Below are positions 26,867-35,741 of a stretch of DNA of 64,000 bases, in pieces. Position numbers and translations under genes: made by a program. The DNA is from Rhizobium sp. Root1220 (GTDB lineage: Bacteria > Pseudomonadota > Alphaproteobacteria > Rhizobiales > Rhizobiaceae), in assembly GCF_001426265.1 (NCBI RefSeq), contig NZ_LMDG01000001.1, positions 192,450-256,449 of the forward strand. Direction: 5' to 3'. Within the stretch, counting starts at the first letter, position 1, and the number at the start of each line of letters is the position of its first letter. Below the pieces are notes generated by a model, which saw only the letters and a program-made list of their open reading frames with translations, did no database searches and had not been told where the DNA came from.

Positions 26867-29140
26867 ATGCACGGTCTGGGTCAACTGCAGGAAAGACTTG
26901 CCGCCGCTTTTGGCGGGCACGCCGCTCATCACGATGATCAGCGGTCTGAGACAGCCCATGCTCTCAAGGAAGTGGATCCGTCCTCGCAACGTCATCCGAC
27001 CGGCGCCACAAAGCGCAAGCTGCTTTTCCTCTGGCTCGGCGGCATGGGCCTGGTTACCGGCACCACACTGCTAGTACTAGCCCAGATCGGCGGGCTGCTT
27101 CTGTTTGCGATTGGGCTGGGCATCGCCGCGCTGTCGTTCATCGCGGTGCTCGCGGCTTTCGCAGACCCCAGGCGCTTCGGCAAGAGGAACGCAACCCGCA
27201 AGTCCTCTTCGGAATGGACCAGGAGCGCGGCCCTCTTTGCAGATATTCACGATGCGCTCGGCGATATCACCGTCACGCGTGACATGGACCGGCGCATCGT
27301 TGGTGCCAACGAGATGTTTCGCAAGCTGACAGGTCGCCTCAAGCCGGAAGGACAAACCTGCGAGGAGATTGGCATAGCCTTTCGTCCCGGCACTCAGCCC
27401 CATCGATACGAAGTCGAAATCTCGACGCCAGAAGGTCAGCGCGTCTATTTCTGGAGCGACGTCATCACTCGCAACCCGGCGGATGGTCGCCTGCTCCTGC
27501 AAAGCATCGCCCGCGACGTAACGGAGGAGCGCCTGACGGCGCAGGCGCGCGAAGAGGCGCGGCATAAAGCGGAGTACAACAGCGCGGCCAAGTCCCGACT
27601 GCTTGCCACCGTGAGCCACGAAATCCGAACACCGCTTTCCGGCATTCTCGGCATGACGCACCTGATGAGCGAAACCCGCCTGACGCAGGAGCAACATAAC
27701 TACCTGACCGGCGTCCGGCAGTCGGGCTACGCACTCACCCAGCTCGTCGAAGACCTTCTCGATTTCACGACCATTGAAGTCGGCCGCTTCCAGCTGCGTC
27801 CGCGCTCGGAATCGCTGCGCAAGCTGCTTGAAAGCGTCGTCGAAATGCTCGCACACCGCGCCCACGAAAAAGGTATCGAGATCGGCGCGACGGTATCGTC
27901 AGATGTACCGGAGCTGACGAACTTCGACGCAGCACGCCTGCGGCAGGTGCTCTTCAACGTGATCGGCAACGCCGTCAAGTTTACGCAGGCGGGCGGTGTC
28001 CTAATTCGTGTTTCACTGCAGGACGAGGACTTGCTGATCACGGTGACGGATACCGGCCCCGGCATGACGGAAGAGGAACAGGCACGCATCTTCGGTGAAT
28101 TCGAGCAGGGCGGAACCACGATCCAGAAGAGCGCGGGTACAGGTCTCGGGTTGACGATCTCCGCGCGCATCATGCGCGAATTCGGCGGATCCTTGACGGT
28201 TGCGAGTGCGAAGGGAACCGGCAGCGAGTTCAGCATCCGCTTCAGCCTCGACCCGAATGAGGAAACCCGTGCGCAGCGCAACATCTTGCTTGCCGGCAAC
28301 GTGGTGATATTGCTTGCCCCGGCCGGGGCAGCCCGCATGGCAATCGGAGAAACGATCGCCACGCTCGGCGGCAACTGCCATTTCGTCGAGGACGGGGAAA
28401 CCGCCCGGCAGACGCTGCTTCATATGGCGCGCGACGGCCGGCGCCCGACGGATATCATCGTCGACCATCGGATGTCCGCTGAATTTGCCACGCATCTCGC
28501 CGACCGTGTCGAAATCGCGGCTCTCGGGTTGCGCAAGATCCTGCTCGTCAACCCCGAAGAGCGTAACGCCCATCCGCTCGACCTGTTCGACGCATGGCTT
28601 ATTCGGCCTTTGCGCGAGCAATCGCTGATCGACGTGCTGCGCGGGCGAATCCGCGGCATGGAAAAGCGCGATGCGCTGAACGACAATCAGCCGGGCTTCA
28701 GTGTCGCCATCCCCGAGGCCGGAATTCAGGGCGGACTGAAAATCCTGCTGGCCGAAGATGATCCCATCAACGCCATGCTTATCCGTGCCATGCTTGAAAA
28801 AGCCGGACATACCGTCGAGCACGTCGACCACTTCGAAACGCTTCTGGACCGCGCGCTCGCGGAAGGAAGCGTACGCCCCGACATCGTCATCAGCGATCTT
28901 TCCATGCCGGGCGGTGACGGCATCGAAATGCTTGGCCGGCTACGCGGCCACGAACGCCGGCTCGACGTGCCGGCCGTCCCGATCATCGTCCTGACAGCCG
29001 ACAAGCGTGACGAATCGCGCAGACAAGTCTTGCTGAACGGCGCAAACCGCGTCATGCTGAAGCCTGTCGATCCGATAAGACTGTTGACGGAAGTTCAAGC
29101 TGTCGCAGCCCTGTCCGCGCGCCGCGCGGAAGCACTTTAA
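26867..29140 (+). CDS. membrane hybrid sensor histidine kinase with two receiver domains (first degenerate)
   Basis: The 757-residue product has two membrane helices (about 52-74 and 77-99) with almost no periplasmic loop. A PAS-like domain follows (about 120-220), then a HisKA domain with phospho-acceptor H251 in TVSHEIRTPLSG. The ATPase domain has FNVIGNAVKF, TDTGPGM and GTGLGLTIS. The first receiver-like domain (about 478-600) keeps an aspartate in IIVDHRM, but lacks the acidic pocket (LLAPAGA) and has Arg in place of the switch lysine. The second (about 620-750) is intact: LLAEDDP, VISDLSMP, LKPVDP. Its signal and output partner are unknown. Confidence 0.9.
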   Translation: MHGLGQLQERLAAAFGGHAAHHDDQRSETAHALKEVDPSSQRHPTGATKRKLLFLWLGGMGLVTGTTLLVLAQIGGLLLFAIGLGIAALSFIAVLAAFADPRRFGKRNATRKSSSEWTRSAALFADIHDALGDITVTRDMDRRIVGANEMFRKLTGRLKPEGQTCEEIGIAFRPGTQPHRYEVEISTPEGQRVYFWSDVITRNPADGRLLLQSIARDVTEERLTAQAREEARHKAEYNSAAKSRLLATVSHEIRTPLSGILGMTHLMSETRLTQEQHNYLTGVRQSGYALTQLVEDLLDFTTIEVGRFQLRPRSESLRKLLESVVEMLAHRAHEKGIEIGATVSSDVPELTNFDAARLRQVLFNVIGNAVKFTQAGGVLIRVSLQDEDLLITVTDTGPGMTEEEQARIFGEFEQGGTTIQKSAGTGLGLTISARIMREFGGSLTVASAKGTGSEFSIRFSLDPNEETRAQRNILLAGNVVILLAPAGAARMAIGETIATLGGNCHFVEDGETARQTLLHMARDGRRPTDIIVDHRMSAEFATHLADRVEIAALGLRKILLVNPEERNAHPLDLFDAWLIRPLREQSLIDVLRGRIRGMEKRDALNDNQPGFSVAIPEAGIQGGLKILLAEDDPINAMLIRAMLEKAGHTVEHVDHFETLLDRALAEGSVRPDIVISDLSMPGGDGIEMLGRLRGHERRLDVPAVPIIVLTADKRDESRRQVLLNGANRVMLKPVDPIRLLTEVQAVAALSARRAEAL

Positions 29141-29184
29141 TCGCAGAACCAGCCTGGCATTTCTCCGAAATCGGGGGGTTTAAA

Positions 29185-29202
29185 ATGTCACTTTCCTGTC
29201 GC
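29185..29202 (+). promoter_or_regulatory. Pho-box-like direct repeat upstream of olsB
   Basis: Two 7-base units, ATGTCAC and CTGTCGC, are separated by four bases (TTTC). Each matches the PhoB half-site CTGTCAT at five of seven positions, with the correct spacing. It lies 50-67 bases before the olsB ATG. Confidence 0.45.
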
Positions 29203-29251
29203 ATATAAGTGTTTTATGGCGTTTCATAACGCCGGCAATGAAAGAATCATC

Positions 29252-30130
29252 ATGTCTGTGAACGTCTTCAACCGTGACACCGTTGCCGAGGCTCATCGGC
29301 CATCGAGCACGGCTGACGCGCCGAAGGAGGCGGATGTGTTTGGCCGCATCGGCAACCTCGAGACCCGACTCGCCCGAACCGAGAGCGAAATCGATGCCGC
29401 CCAGGCGGTCCGTTATCGTGTGTTCGTCGAGGAAATGGAGGCCAAGCTCTCGGCCGAAGCCATGCGTCGCAAGCGCGATTTCGATGCCTACGATGCCTTC
29501 TGCGACCATCTGTTGGTGCTCGATCGCTCGATTGAGGGCGACAGCGAGGACCAGATCGTCGGCACCTACCGCCTGTTGCGCCAGGAAGTCGCGATGGCGA
29601 ACGGCGGATTTTACTCGGCTTCCGAGTTCGCCATCGACGAGCTGCTTGCGCGCCATCCGGATAAACGCTTCATGGAGCTTGGACGCTCGTGCGTGCTGCC
29701 CGACTATCGCACCAAGCGCACCGTCGAGCTTCTGTGGCAAGGCAACTGGGCTTACGCCCTGAAGCACGGCATGAGTGCGATGTTCGGTTGCGCCTCCTTC
29801 CCGGGGATCCATCCGGAAAGCCACGCATTGGCGTTGTCGTTCCTGCATCATAACGTTGCTGCAAAAGACGAATGGGCCGTCGATGCCCTGCCGCACCTTG
29901 CGCGTGCCATGGATCTGATGCCGGCGGAAGCGGTAAACCCGAAGAAAGCCCTGGTGGCCCTTCCTCCCCTCATCAAGGGCTATCTTCGCCTCGGTGCCAT
30001 GGTCGGCTCTTCGGCGGTGGTCGATCGCGCCTTCAACACGACGGACGTGTTGATTGTCCTGCCGATAGCGAGCATTTCCGACCGTTACCTCAACTACTAC
30101 GGTGCCGACGCCGGTCGCTTCGCAAGCTGA
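29252..30130 (+). CDS. olsB: L-ornithine N-alpha-acyltransferase (lyso-ornithine lipid synthesis)
   Basis: OlsB joins a 3-hydroxyacyl chain from acyl-ACP to ornithine, the first step of the phosphorus-free ornithine lipids. The 292-residue product belongs to the GNAT-like acyl-ACP family related to autoinducer synthases. It shows VRYRVFVEEMEAK (about 53-65), the acceptor-site region FMELGRSCVLPDYRTKRTVELLW and CASFPGIHPESHALALSFL. An in-frame ATG at 29216 exists, but ATG 29252 (MSVNVFNRDT) fits better because a 6-bp hairpin and a Pho-box-like site lie directly before it. The malic enzyme gene converges downstream. Confidence 0.93.
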   Translation: MSVNVFNRDTVAEAHRPSSTADAPKEADVFGRIGNLETRLARTESEIDAAQAVRYRVFVEEMEAKLSAEAMRRKRDFDAYDAFCDHLLVLDRSIEGDSEDQIVGTYRLLRQEVAMANGGFYSASEFAIDELLARHPDKRFMELGRSCVLPDYRTKRTVELLWQGNWAYALKHGMSAMFGCASFPGIHPESHALALSFLHHNVAAKDEWAVDALPHLARAMDLMPAEAVNPKKALVALPPLIKGYLRLGAMVGSSAVVDRAFNTTDVLIVLPIASISDRYLNYYGADAGRFAS

Positions 30131-30200
30131 TTTCCATAGACGATTAACTGGATGAACGTAGCGTCTTCCCGTTTCCGAGAAGAAGCACGACCTTTGAAGG

Positions 30201-32486
30201 CTACGATCCGGCGGTGTAAGCCGCGATTGCTGCCATATTGACGATGTCGGAGTCCTTTGCACCCATCGAGGTGATCTGCACCGCCTTGTCAAGGCCGACA
30301 AGGATCGGACCGATCACCGTCGAGCCACCGAGTTCCTGCAGCATCTTGGTCGAGATCGACGCCGAGTGAAACGCCGGCATGACCAGCACGTTGGCCGGTC
30401 CGGACAGGCGGCAGAACGGATACTGTTCCATAACCTTCCGGTTCAACGCCACATCGGCCGCCATTTCACCATCATACTCGAAATCGAGTCGGCGGCCGTC
30501 GAGGATATTGACTGCCTCCCGCACGCGCTCCGAGCGTTCGCCGGATGGATGGCCGAAGGTCGAGTAGGCAAGCATGGCAACGCGCGGGTGGTAGCCCATG
30601 CGGCGTGCAAAACCTGCCGCCTCCACCGCGATGTCGGCGAGCTCCTCGGCCGAGGGCATGTCGTGAACGGCGGTATCGGCGACGAAGACGGTGCGGCCGC
30701 GGCAAAGGGCGATCGATACGCCGATGACGCGATGACCCGGCTTCATGTCGATACAGCGGCGGACATCCTCCAGCGCGGTCGAGTAGTTGCGCGTGATACC
30801 GGTCACCATTCCGTCCGCATCGCCGAGCGCCACCATGCAGGCAGCGAAATGGTTTCGGTCGTTGTGGATCAGGCGCTGCGCATCGCGATGCAGGTAGCCT
30901 TTGCGCTGCAGCCGCGCGTAGAGATAGTCGATGTACGTCTCGACCCGGGTCGATATACGGGCATTGACGATTTCCAGCCCCGGCCGGTTGAGATCGATCC
31001 CGGCCCGTTCGGCGGTCGCATGGATCAGGTCCTCACGCCCGAGCAGGATCGCAGTGCCCAGCTCCTGGTTGGCATAGGACAGCGCTGCGCGCATCACCTG
31101 TTCTTCCTCCGCCTCGGCGAACACCAGCCGCTTCGGGCGACGGCGGACCCGCTCGTAGAGGCTGGCCAATGTCGAGGCAATAGGGTCGCGTCGCGCGGAA
31201 AGTTCGCGGGCATAACCCGGCATGTCGGCGATTGGCTTGCGGGCGACGCCACTTTCGATCGCCGCCTGGGCCACCGCCACCGGAATCGCCGAGATCAGGC
31301 GGGGATCGAAAGGTACCGGGATGATGTACTGCGCGCCGAAGCGTGGTCGGTTGCCCTGGTAGGCGGCGACCACGTCATCGGGCACGTCTTCGCGGGCGAG
31401 ATTCGCAAGCGCGTTGACGGCAGCGATCTTCATGTCGTCGTTGATGGTGGTCGCGCGGACGTCGAGCGCACCGCGGAAAATATAGGGGAAGCCCAGGACG
31501 TTGTTGACCTGGTTCGGGTAGTCCGAACGGCCGGTCGCCATGATGGCATCGTCGCGGACGCGCGCGACTTCCTCGGGCGTGATTTCCGGGTCGGGGTTGG
31601 CCATGGCGAAGATGATCGGCCGCTCGGCCATCGAACGGATCATCTCTTCGGAAAACGCGCCTTTCTGCGAGAGTCCGAAGACGACATCGGCGCCTTTCAT
31701 CGCTTCGTCCAACGTGCGCGCCTTGGTCTTGACCGCATGCGCCGACTTCCACTGGTTCATGCCTTCGGTGCGACCCTGGTAAATGACGCCCTTGGTGTCG
31801 CACAGGATGATATTCTCGGGTGCGAAACCCATCGCCTTGATCAGCTCGACGCAAGCGATTGCCGCAGCGCCTGCACCGTTGCAGACAAGCTTCGTCGTCT
31901 TCAGGTCGCGACCTGTCAGCTCCAGAGCATTGATGAGACCGGCAGCGGCGATGATCGCGGTGCCGTGCTGGTCGTCGTGGAAGACCGGGATGTCCATGAG
32001 CTCGCGCAGGCGCTGCTCGATGATAAAGCAGTCCGGTGCCTTGATATCCTCGAGATTGATGCCACCGAAGGAGGGACCGAGGAAGCGCACGCAATTGATG
32101 AATTCGTCCACGTTTTCGGTATCGACCTCCAGGTCGATAGAGTCGACATCGGCAAAGCGCTTGAAGAGCACCGACTTACCCTCCATCACGGGCTTGGACG
32201 CCAGTGCGCCGAGATTGCCCAGGCCGAGGATCGCGGTGCCGTTCGAGATGACGGCGACCATGTTGCCGCGCGTCGTGTAGTCATAGGCTGTGGCCGGATC
32301 GGCAGCGATCGCCTTCACCGGAACGGCAACGCCGGGCGAATAGGCAAGCGACAGGTCGCGCTGCGTCGCCATCGGCTTGGTCGCGTTGATCTCCAGCTTT
32401 CCGGGCCGCCCCATCGCGTGGAACTCAAGCGCCTCGTTGTCGGTGACGGACGTCACCGGCCGCTGCTTCTTCTCGGTATCGGACAT
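30201..32486 (-). CDS. tme: NADP-dependent malic enzyme fused to a phosphotransacetylase-like domain
   Basis: Malic enzyme oxidatively decarboxylates malate to pyruvate, supplying pyruvate and NADPH during growth on dicarboxylates. The 761-residue product has a malic N-domain (about 1-160) and an NAD-binding domain (about 160-430). The C-terminal phosphotransacetylase-like half (about 440-761) lacks a separate start and is characteristic of alphaproteobacterial MaeB/Tme/Dme enzymes. Position next to olsB and mutS fits Sinorhizobium tme (NADP form) rather than dme, by inference from remembered gene order. The NAD/NADP preference cannot be read reliably. ATG 32486 has TTGGAGGG upstream. Confidence 0.9.
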   Translation of the reverse strand: MSDTEKKQRPVTSVTDNEALEFHAMGRPGKLEINATKPMATQRDLSLAYSPGVAVPVKAIAADPATAYDYTTRGNMVAVISNGTAILGLGNLGALASKPVMEGKSVLFKRFADVDSIDLEVDTENVDEFINCVRFLGPSFGGINLEDIKAPDCFIIEQRLRELMDIPVFHDDQHGTAIIAAAGLINALELTGRDLKTTKLVCNGAGAAAIACVELIKAMGFAPENIILCDTKGVIYQGRTEGMNQWKSAHAVKTKARTLDEAMKGADVVFGLSQKGAFSEEMIRSMAERPIIFAMANPDPEITPEEVARVRDDAIMATGRSDYPNQVNNVLGFPYIFRGALDVRATTINDDMKIAAVNALANLAREDVPDDVVAAYQGNRPRFGAQYIIPVPFDPRLISAIPVAVAQAAIESGVARKPIADMPGYARELSARRDPIASTLASLYERVRRRPKRLVFAEAEEEQVMRAALSYANQELGTAILLGREDLIHATAERAGIDLNRPGLEIVNARISTRVETYIDYLYARLQRKGYLHRDAQRLIHNDRNHFAACMVALGDADGMVTGITRNYSTALEDVRRCIDMKPGHRVIGVSIALCRGRTVFVADTAVHDMPSAEELADIAVEAAGFARRMGYHPRVAMLAYSTFGHPSGERSERVREAVNILDGRRLDFEYDGEMAADVALNRKVMEQYPFCRLSGPANVLVMPAFHSASISTKMLQELGGSTVIGPILVGLDKAVQITSMGAKDSDIVNMAAIAAYTAGS

Positions 32487-32598
32487 TTTCCCTCCAACGT
32501 CCTGTGGGTGACGCTTTGCTCTTCCTCAATCCCAGTTGTCATCTATAGCGGCGGGCGGCTAGGGTTGGCACCTCTTTTTTAGGAAAAACTGCACCTCC

Positions 32599-35331
32599 GT
32601 GAACGAACGAATGGACACTCGAAACGACGCCTTTTCGGCTGCCGAGCTCGCAACGGAGGAAAGTCGCGCCTCGGCGACGCCGATGATGGAGCAATTCATA
32701 GAGATCAAGGCCAACAACCCTGACTCGCTGCTCTTCTATCGAATGGGCGACTTCTACGAGCTGTTCTTCGAAGATGCGCTGGAAGCGTCACGCGCGCTCG
32801 GCATCACGCTAACCAAGCGCGGCCAGCACATGGGGCAGGATATCCCGATGTGCGGCGTGCCTGTCCACGCGGCCGACGACTACCTGCAGAAGCTGATCGG
32901 GTTCGGCTTTCGTGTTGCGGTGTGCGAGCAGATCGAGGATCCGGCCGAGGCGAGGAAGCGCGGTTCAAAATCGGTGGTCAAGCGCGACGTGGTGCGGCTC
33001 GTCACGCCGGGCACGATCACAGAGGAGAAACTGCTTTCGCCATCGGAATCGAACTACCTGATGGCGCTTACCCGGATTCGCGGCGCAGCCGAGCCGTTGA
33101 TGGCTCTGGCCTGGATCGACATCTCCACCGGCGTCTTCCGGCTTGCGGAAACGGAAACGTCGCGGCTGCTGGCCGATATCCTCAGGATCGATCCGCGCGA
33201 ACTGATCCTACCGGATACGATGTTTCACGATCCCGAGCTGAAGCCGGTCTTCGACGTGTTGGGCCGCACCGCCGTTCCGCAGCCTGCCGTGCTCTTCGAC
33301 AGCGCGACGGCCGAAGGCCGAATTGCCCGCTACTTCGGGGTATCGACGCTCGACGGCTTTGGCACCTTTTCGCGCGCCGAACTGGCCGCGGCTGCGGCTG
33401 CCGTCGCCTATGTCGAAAAGACCCAGATCGCCGAGCGCCCGCCGCTTGGCCAGCCGGAACGCGAGAGCGCGGCTTCCACGCTTTTCATCGATCCGGCGAC
33501 ACGGGCCAACCTAGAGCTTGCCCGCACGCTGTCGGGCGACCGCAACGGCTCGCTTCTGAAGGCAATCGACCGCACGGTGACCGGCAGCGGCGCACGACTG
33601 CTCGCCGAGCGGCTGATGTCGCCGCTGACAGACCCCGCACGCATCAGCGAGCGGCTCGACTCGATCGGCTTTCTGATAGAGGAGCCGTCTCTTTGTGGCG
33701 ACCTGCGCGGCCACCTGAAGCATGTGCCTGATATGCCGCGCGCGTTGTCGCGCCTTGCGCTCGACCGCGGCGGCCCGCGCGACCTGGCCGCAATAAGGCA
33801 GGGTCTGAGCGCAGCATCCGACGTCGCCCGACTGCTGGCGGATGCCTTGCTTCCTCAAGAGCTGGACCAGGCGCTGTCCGGCCTGCAGGCGTTGCCGACC
33901 GATCTGGCGCTGCTGCTCTCGGAGACTCTGGGCGACGAACTGCCGCTGCTGAAGCGCGACGGCGGGTTCTTGCGCGACGGCGCCAATGCCGAACTCGACG
34001 AAGTGCGAGCACTACGCGATCAGTCAAGGCGGGTCATCGCCGGCCTGCAATTGCAATATGCCGACGAAACCGGCATCAAATCGCTGAAGATCAAGCACAA
34101 CAATGTACTCGGCTACTTCATCGAAGTCACGGCCGGGAATGCCGGCCCGATGACCGACACACCCGAGGGGAAGGCTCGCTTCATCCATCGCCAGACGATG
34201 GCGAACGCGATGCGCTTCACGACGACCGAGTTGGCCGATCTCGAAAGCCGGATCGCCAATGCCGCCGACAGGGCACTCACGATCGAACTCGCGGCGTTTG
34301 ACCACATGACATCAGTGGTCGTGGCCGAGGCGGAATCGATCAAGGCAGGCGCTCGGGCGCTTGCGGTCATCGATGTTGCCGCCAGCCTTGCGCTGCTCGC
34401 CGAGGAGCAGGCCTATTGCCGCCCGCTCGTCGACGGATCGAAGATGTTCGCGATCGAGGGTGGACGCCATCCCGTCGTCGAACAGGCGCTGCGCCGTCAA
34501 TCTTCTGGCCCGTTCGTAGCCAACAACTGCGACCTCTCCCCGGATGCGGACGGCAAGGACGGCGCGATCTGGCTGCTAACCGGCCCGAACATGGGTGGAA
34601 AATCGACATTCCTGCGTCAGAACGCCTTGATTGCAATTCTTGCCCAGATGGGTTGCTTTGTGCCTGCGACGTCAGCCCATATCGGTATCATCGACCGGCT
34701 GTTTAGCCGTGTCGGCGCCTCCGATGATTTGGCCCGGGGGCGTTCGACTTTCATGGTCGAGATGGTCGAGACGGCAGCGATCCTCAACCAGGCGTCCGAT
34801 CGCTCGCTGGTCATCCTCGATGAAATCGGCCGCGGTACAGCGACGTTCGACGGGCTTTCCATCGCCTGGGCATCGGTCGAGCATCTGCATGAAGCAAATC
34901 GCTGCCGCGGATTGTTCGCCACCCATTTCCACGAGCTGACGGTCTTGTCGGAAAAACTTGCCCGGCTTTCGAACGCCACGATGCGCGTGAAGGAGTGGGA
35001 TGGCGATGTCATCTTCCTGCACGAAGTCGGACCAGGCGCGGCTGACCGCTCCTACGGCATCCAGGTCGCCCGCCTCGCCGGTCTGCCTGCGTCAGTGGTT
35101 GCGCGGGCTCGCGACGTGCTGACGCGGCTTGAGGATGCCGACCGCAAGAACCCTGCAAGCCAGCTGATCGACGACCTACCGTTGTTTCAGGTGGCAGTAC
35201 GACGCGAGGATGCAGCTCGCGGGCCGTCGAAGGTCGACGAGGCGCTGAGAAACATGAGCCTCGATGACCTGACGCCACGCGAGGCGCTTGACGCGCTCTA
35301 TGACCTCAAGAAGAAGCTGAAGCAGGGTTAG
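32599..35331 (+). CDS. mutS: DNA mismatch repair protein MutS
   Basis: MutS recognises mismatches and starts MutL-dependent repair. The 910-residue product has mismatch-binding domain I with [11 protein letters not shown] and DFYE (about 50-60), connector, core and clamp domains, and the ATPase with Walker [14 protein letters not shown] (about 657-669), Walker [12 protein letters not shown] and FATHFHEL. The start is GTG 32599; in-frame ATG 32611 is an alternative and neither has an ideal ribosome-binding site. It is divergent from the malic enzyme gene. Confidence 0.97.
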   Translation: MNERMDTRNDAFSAAELATEESRASATPMMEQFIEIKANNPDSLLFYRMGDFYELFFEDALEASRALGITLTKRGQHMGQDIPMCGVPVHAADDYLQKLIGFGFRVAVCEQIEDPAEARKRGSKSVVKRDVVRLVTPGTITEEKLLSPSESNYLMALTRIRGAAEPLMALAWIDISTGVFRLAETETSRLLADILRIDPRELILPDTMFHDPELKPVFDVLGRTAVPQPAVLFDSATAEGRIARYFGVSTLDGFGTFSRAELAAAAAAVAYVEKTQIAERPPLGQPERESAASTLFIDPATRANLELARTLSGDRNGSLLKAIDRTVTGSGARLLAERLMSPLTDPARISERLDSIGFLIEEPSLCGDLRGHLKHVPDMPRALSRLALDRGGPRDLAAIRQGLSAASDVARLLADALLPQELDQALSGLQALPTDLALLLSETLGDELPLLKRDGGFLRDGANAELDEVRALRDQSRRVIAGLQLQYADETGIKSLKIKHNNVLGYFIEVTAGNAGPMTDTPEGKARFIHRQTMANAMRFTTTELADLESRIANAADRALTIELAAFDHMTSVVVAEAESIKAGARALAVIDVAASLALLAEEQAYCRPLVDGSKMFAIEGGRHPVVEQALRRQSSGPFVANNCDLSPDADGKDGAIWLLTGPNMGGKSTFLRQNALIAILAQMGCFVPATSAHIGIIDRLFSRVGASDDLARGRSTFMVEMVETAAILNQASDRSLVILDEIGRGTATFDGLSIAWASVEHLHEANRCRGLFATHFHELTVLSEKLARLSNATMRVKEWDGDVIFLHEVGPGAADRSYGIQVARLAGLPASVVARARDVLTRLEDADRKNPASQLIDDLPLFQVAVRREDAARGPSKVDEALRNMSLDDLTPREALDALYDLKKKLKQG

Positions 35332-35334
35332 CCG

Positions 35335-35610
35335 ATGTTCATGGACCGTCTGCTTCGTGAAATCCAGCTGCTGGCCAATATCTTCACCGCCATCGAGGCG
35401 CTTCGCCTGGCCGACGAGCATGGCAATCCGCGCGGCTGGGCCTCGCCTTTCGGCCTGCTGCAGATCACCCGCTGCTGCTCGACGATTTCCGATCTCGTAT
35501 CGTCGATCGCCAAGGCCGGATATCGCGAGTGTGACAAGGCGATGCTTGAGGAAATTGCCCGCGAAACCCGCAAGGTTCTCTATTCGGTGAACGCACACGT
35601 CGGCGCTTGA
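35335..35610 (+). CDS. small protein of unknown function directly after mutS
   Basis: The 91-residue product (MFMDRLLREIQLLANIFTAIEALRLADEH at its start) is helical, slightly acidic, and has no signal peptide or membrane helix. It contains a CC pair in QITRCCSTISDL and a third cysteine in YRECDKAML. I recognise no family. The ATG sits three bases after the mutS stop and AGGG lies about nine bases upstream, so it is probably translated from the mutS transcript. Base composition matches its neighbours. A role beside repair is only suggested by position. Confidence 0.6.
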   Translation: MFMDRLLREIQLLANIFTAIEALRLADEHGNPRGWASPFGLLQITRCCSTISDLVSSIAKAGYRECDKAMLEEIARETRKVLYSVNAHVGA

Positions 35611-35741
35611 ATGTCCGCCGGCCGGGCCTGTCCTGTGACACCGCACCGGCCCAATTGCCGCGGCAACACCTTTTCGCCAAAATTAAAGGTTCATGCAGTA
35701 TGAAAGCCCGTGTCAATCGGCGGGCAAAGAGGCTATAGCGC

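Noticed and set aside
32566..32580. TGGCAC resembling the -24 element of a sigma-54 promoter before mutS
   Set aside because: The -12 element at the right spacing is T-rich and lacks the required GC, so the match is incomplete.
30366..32582. A 738-codon open frame antisense to the malic enzyme gene
   Set aside because: It is an open-frame shadow of a GC-rich gene. The malic enzyme motifs are clear on the other strand and the antisense protein shows no family features.
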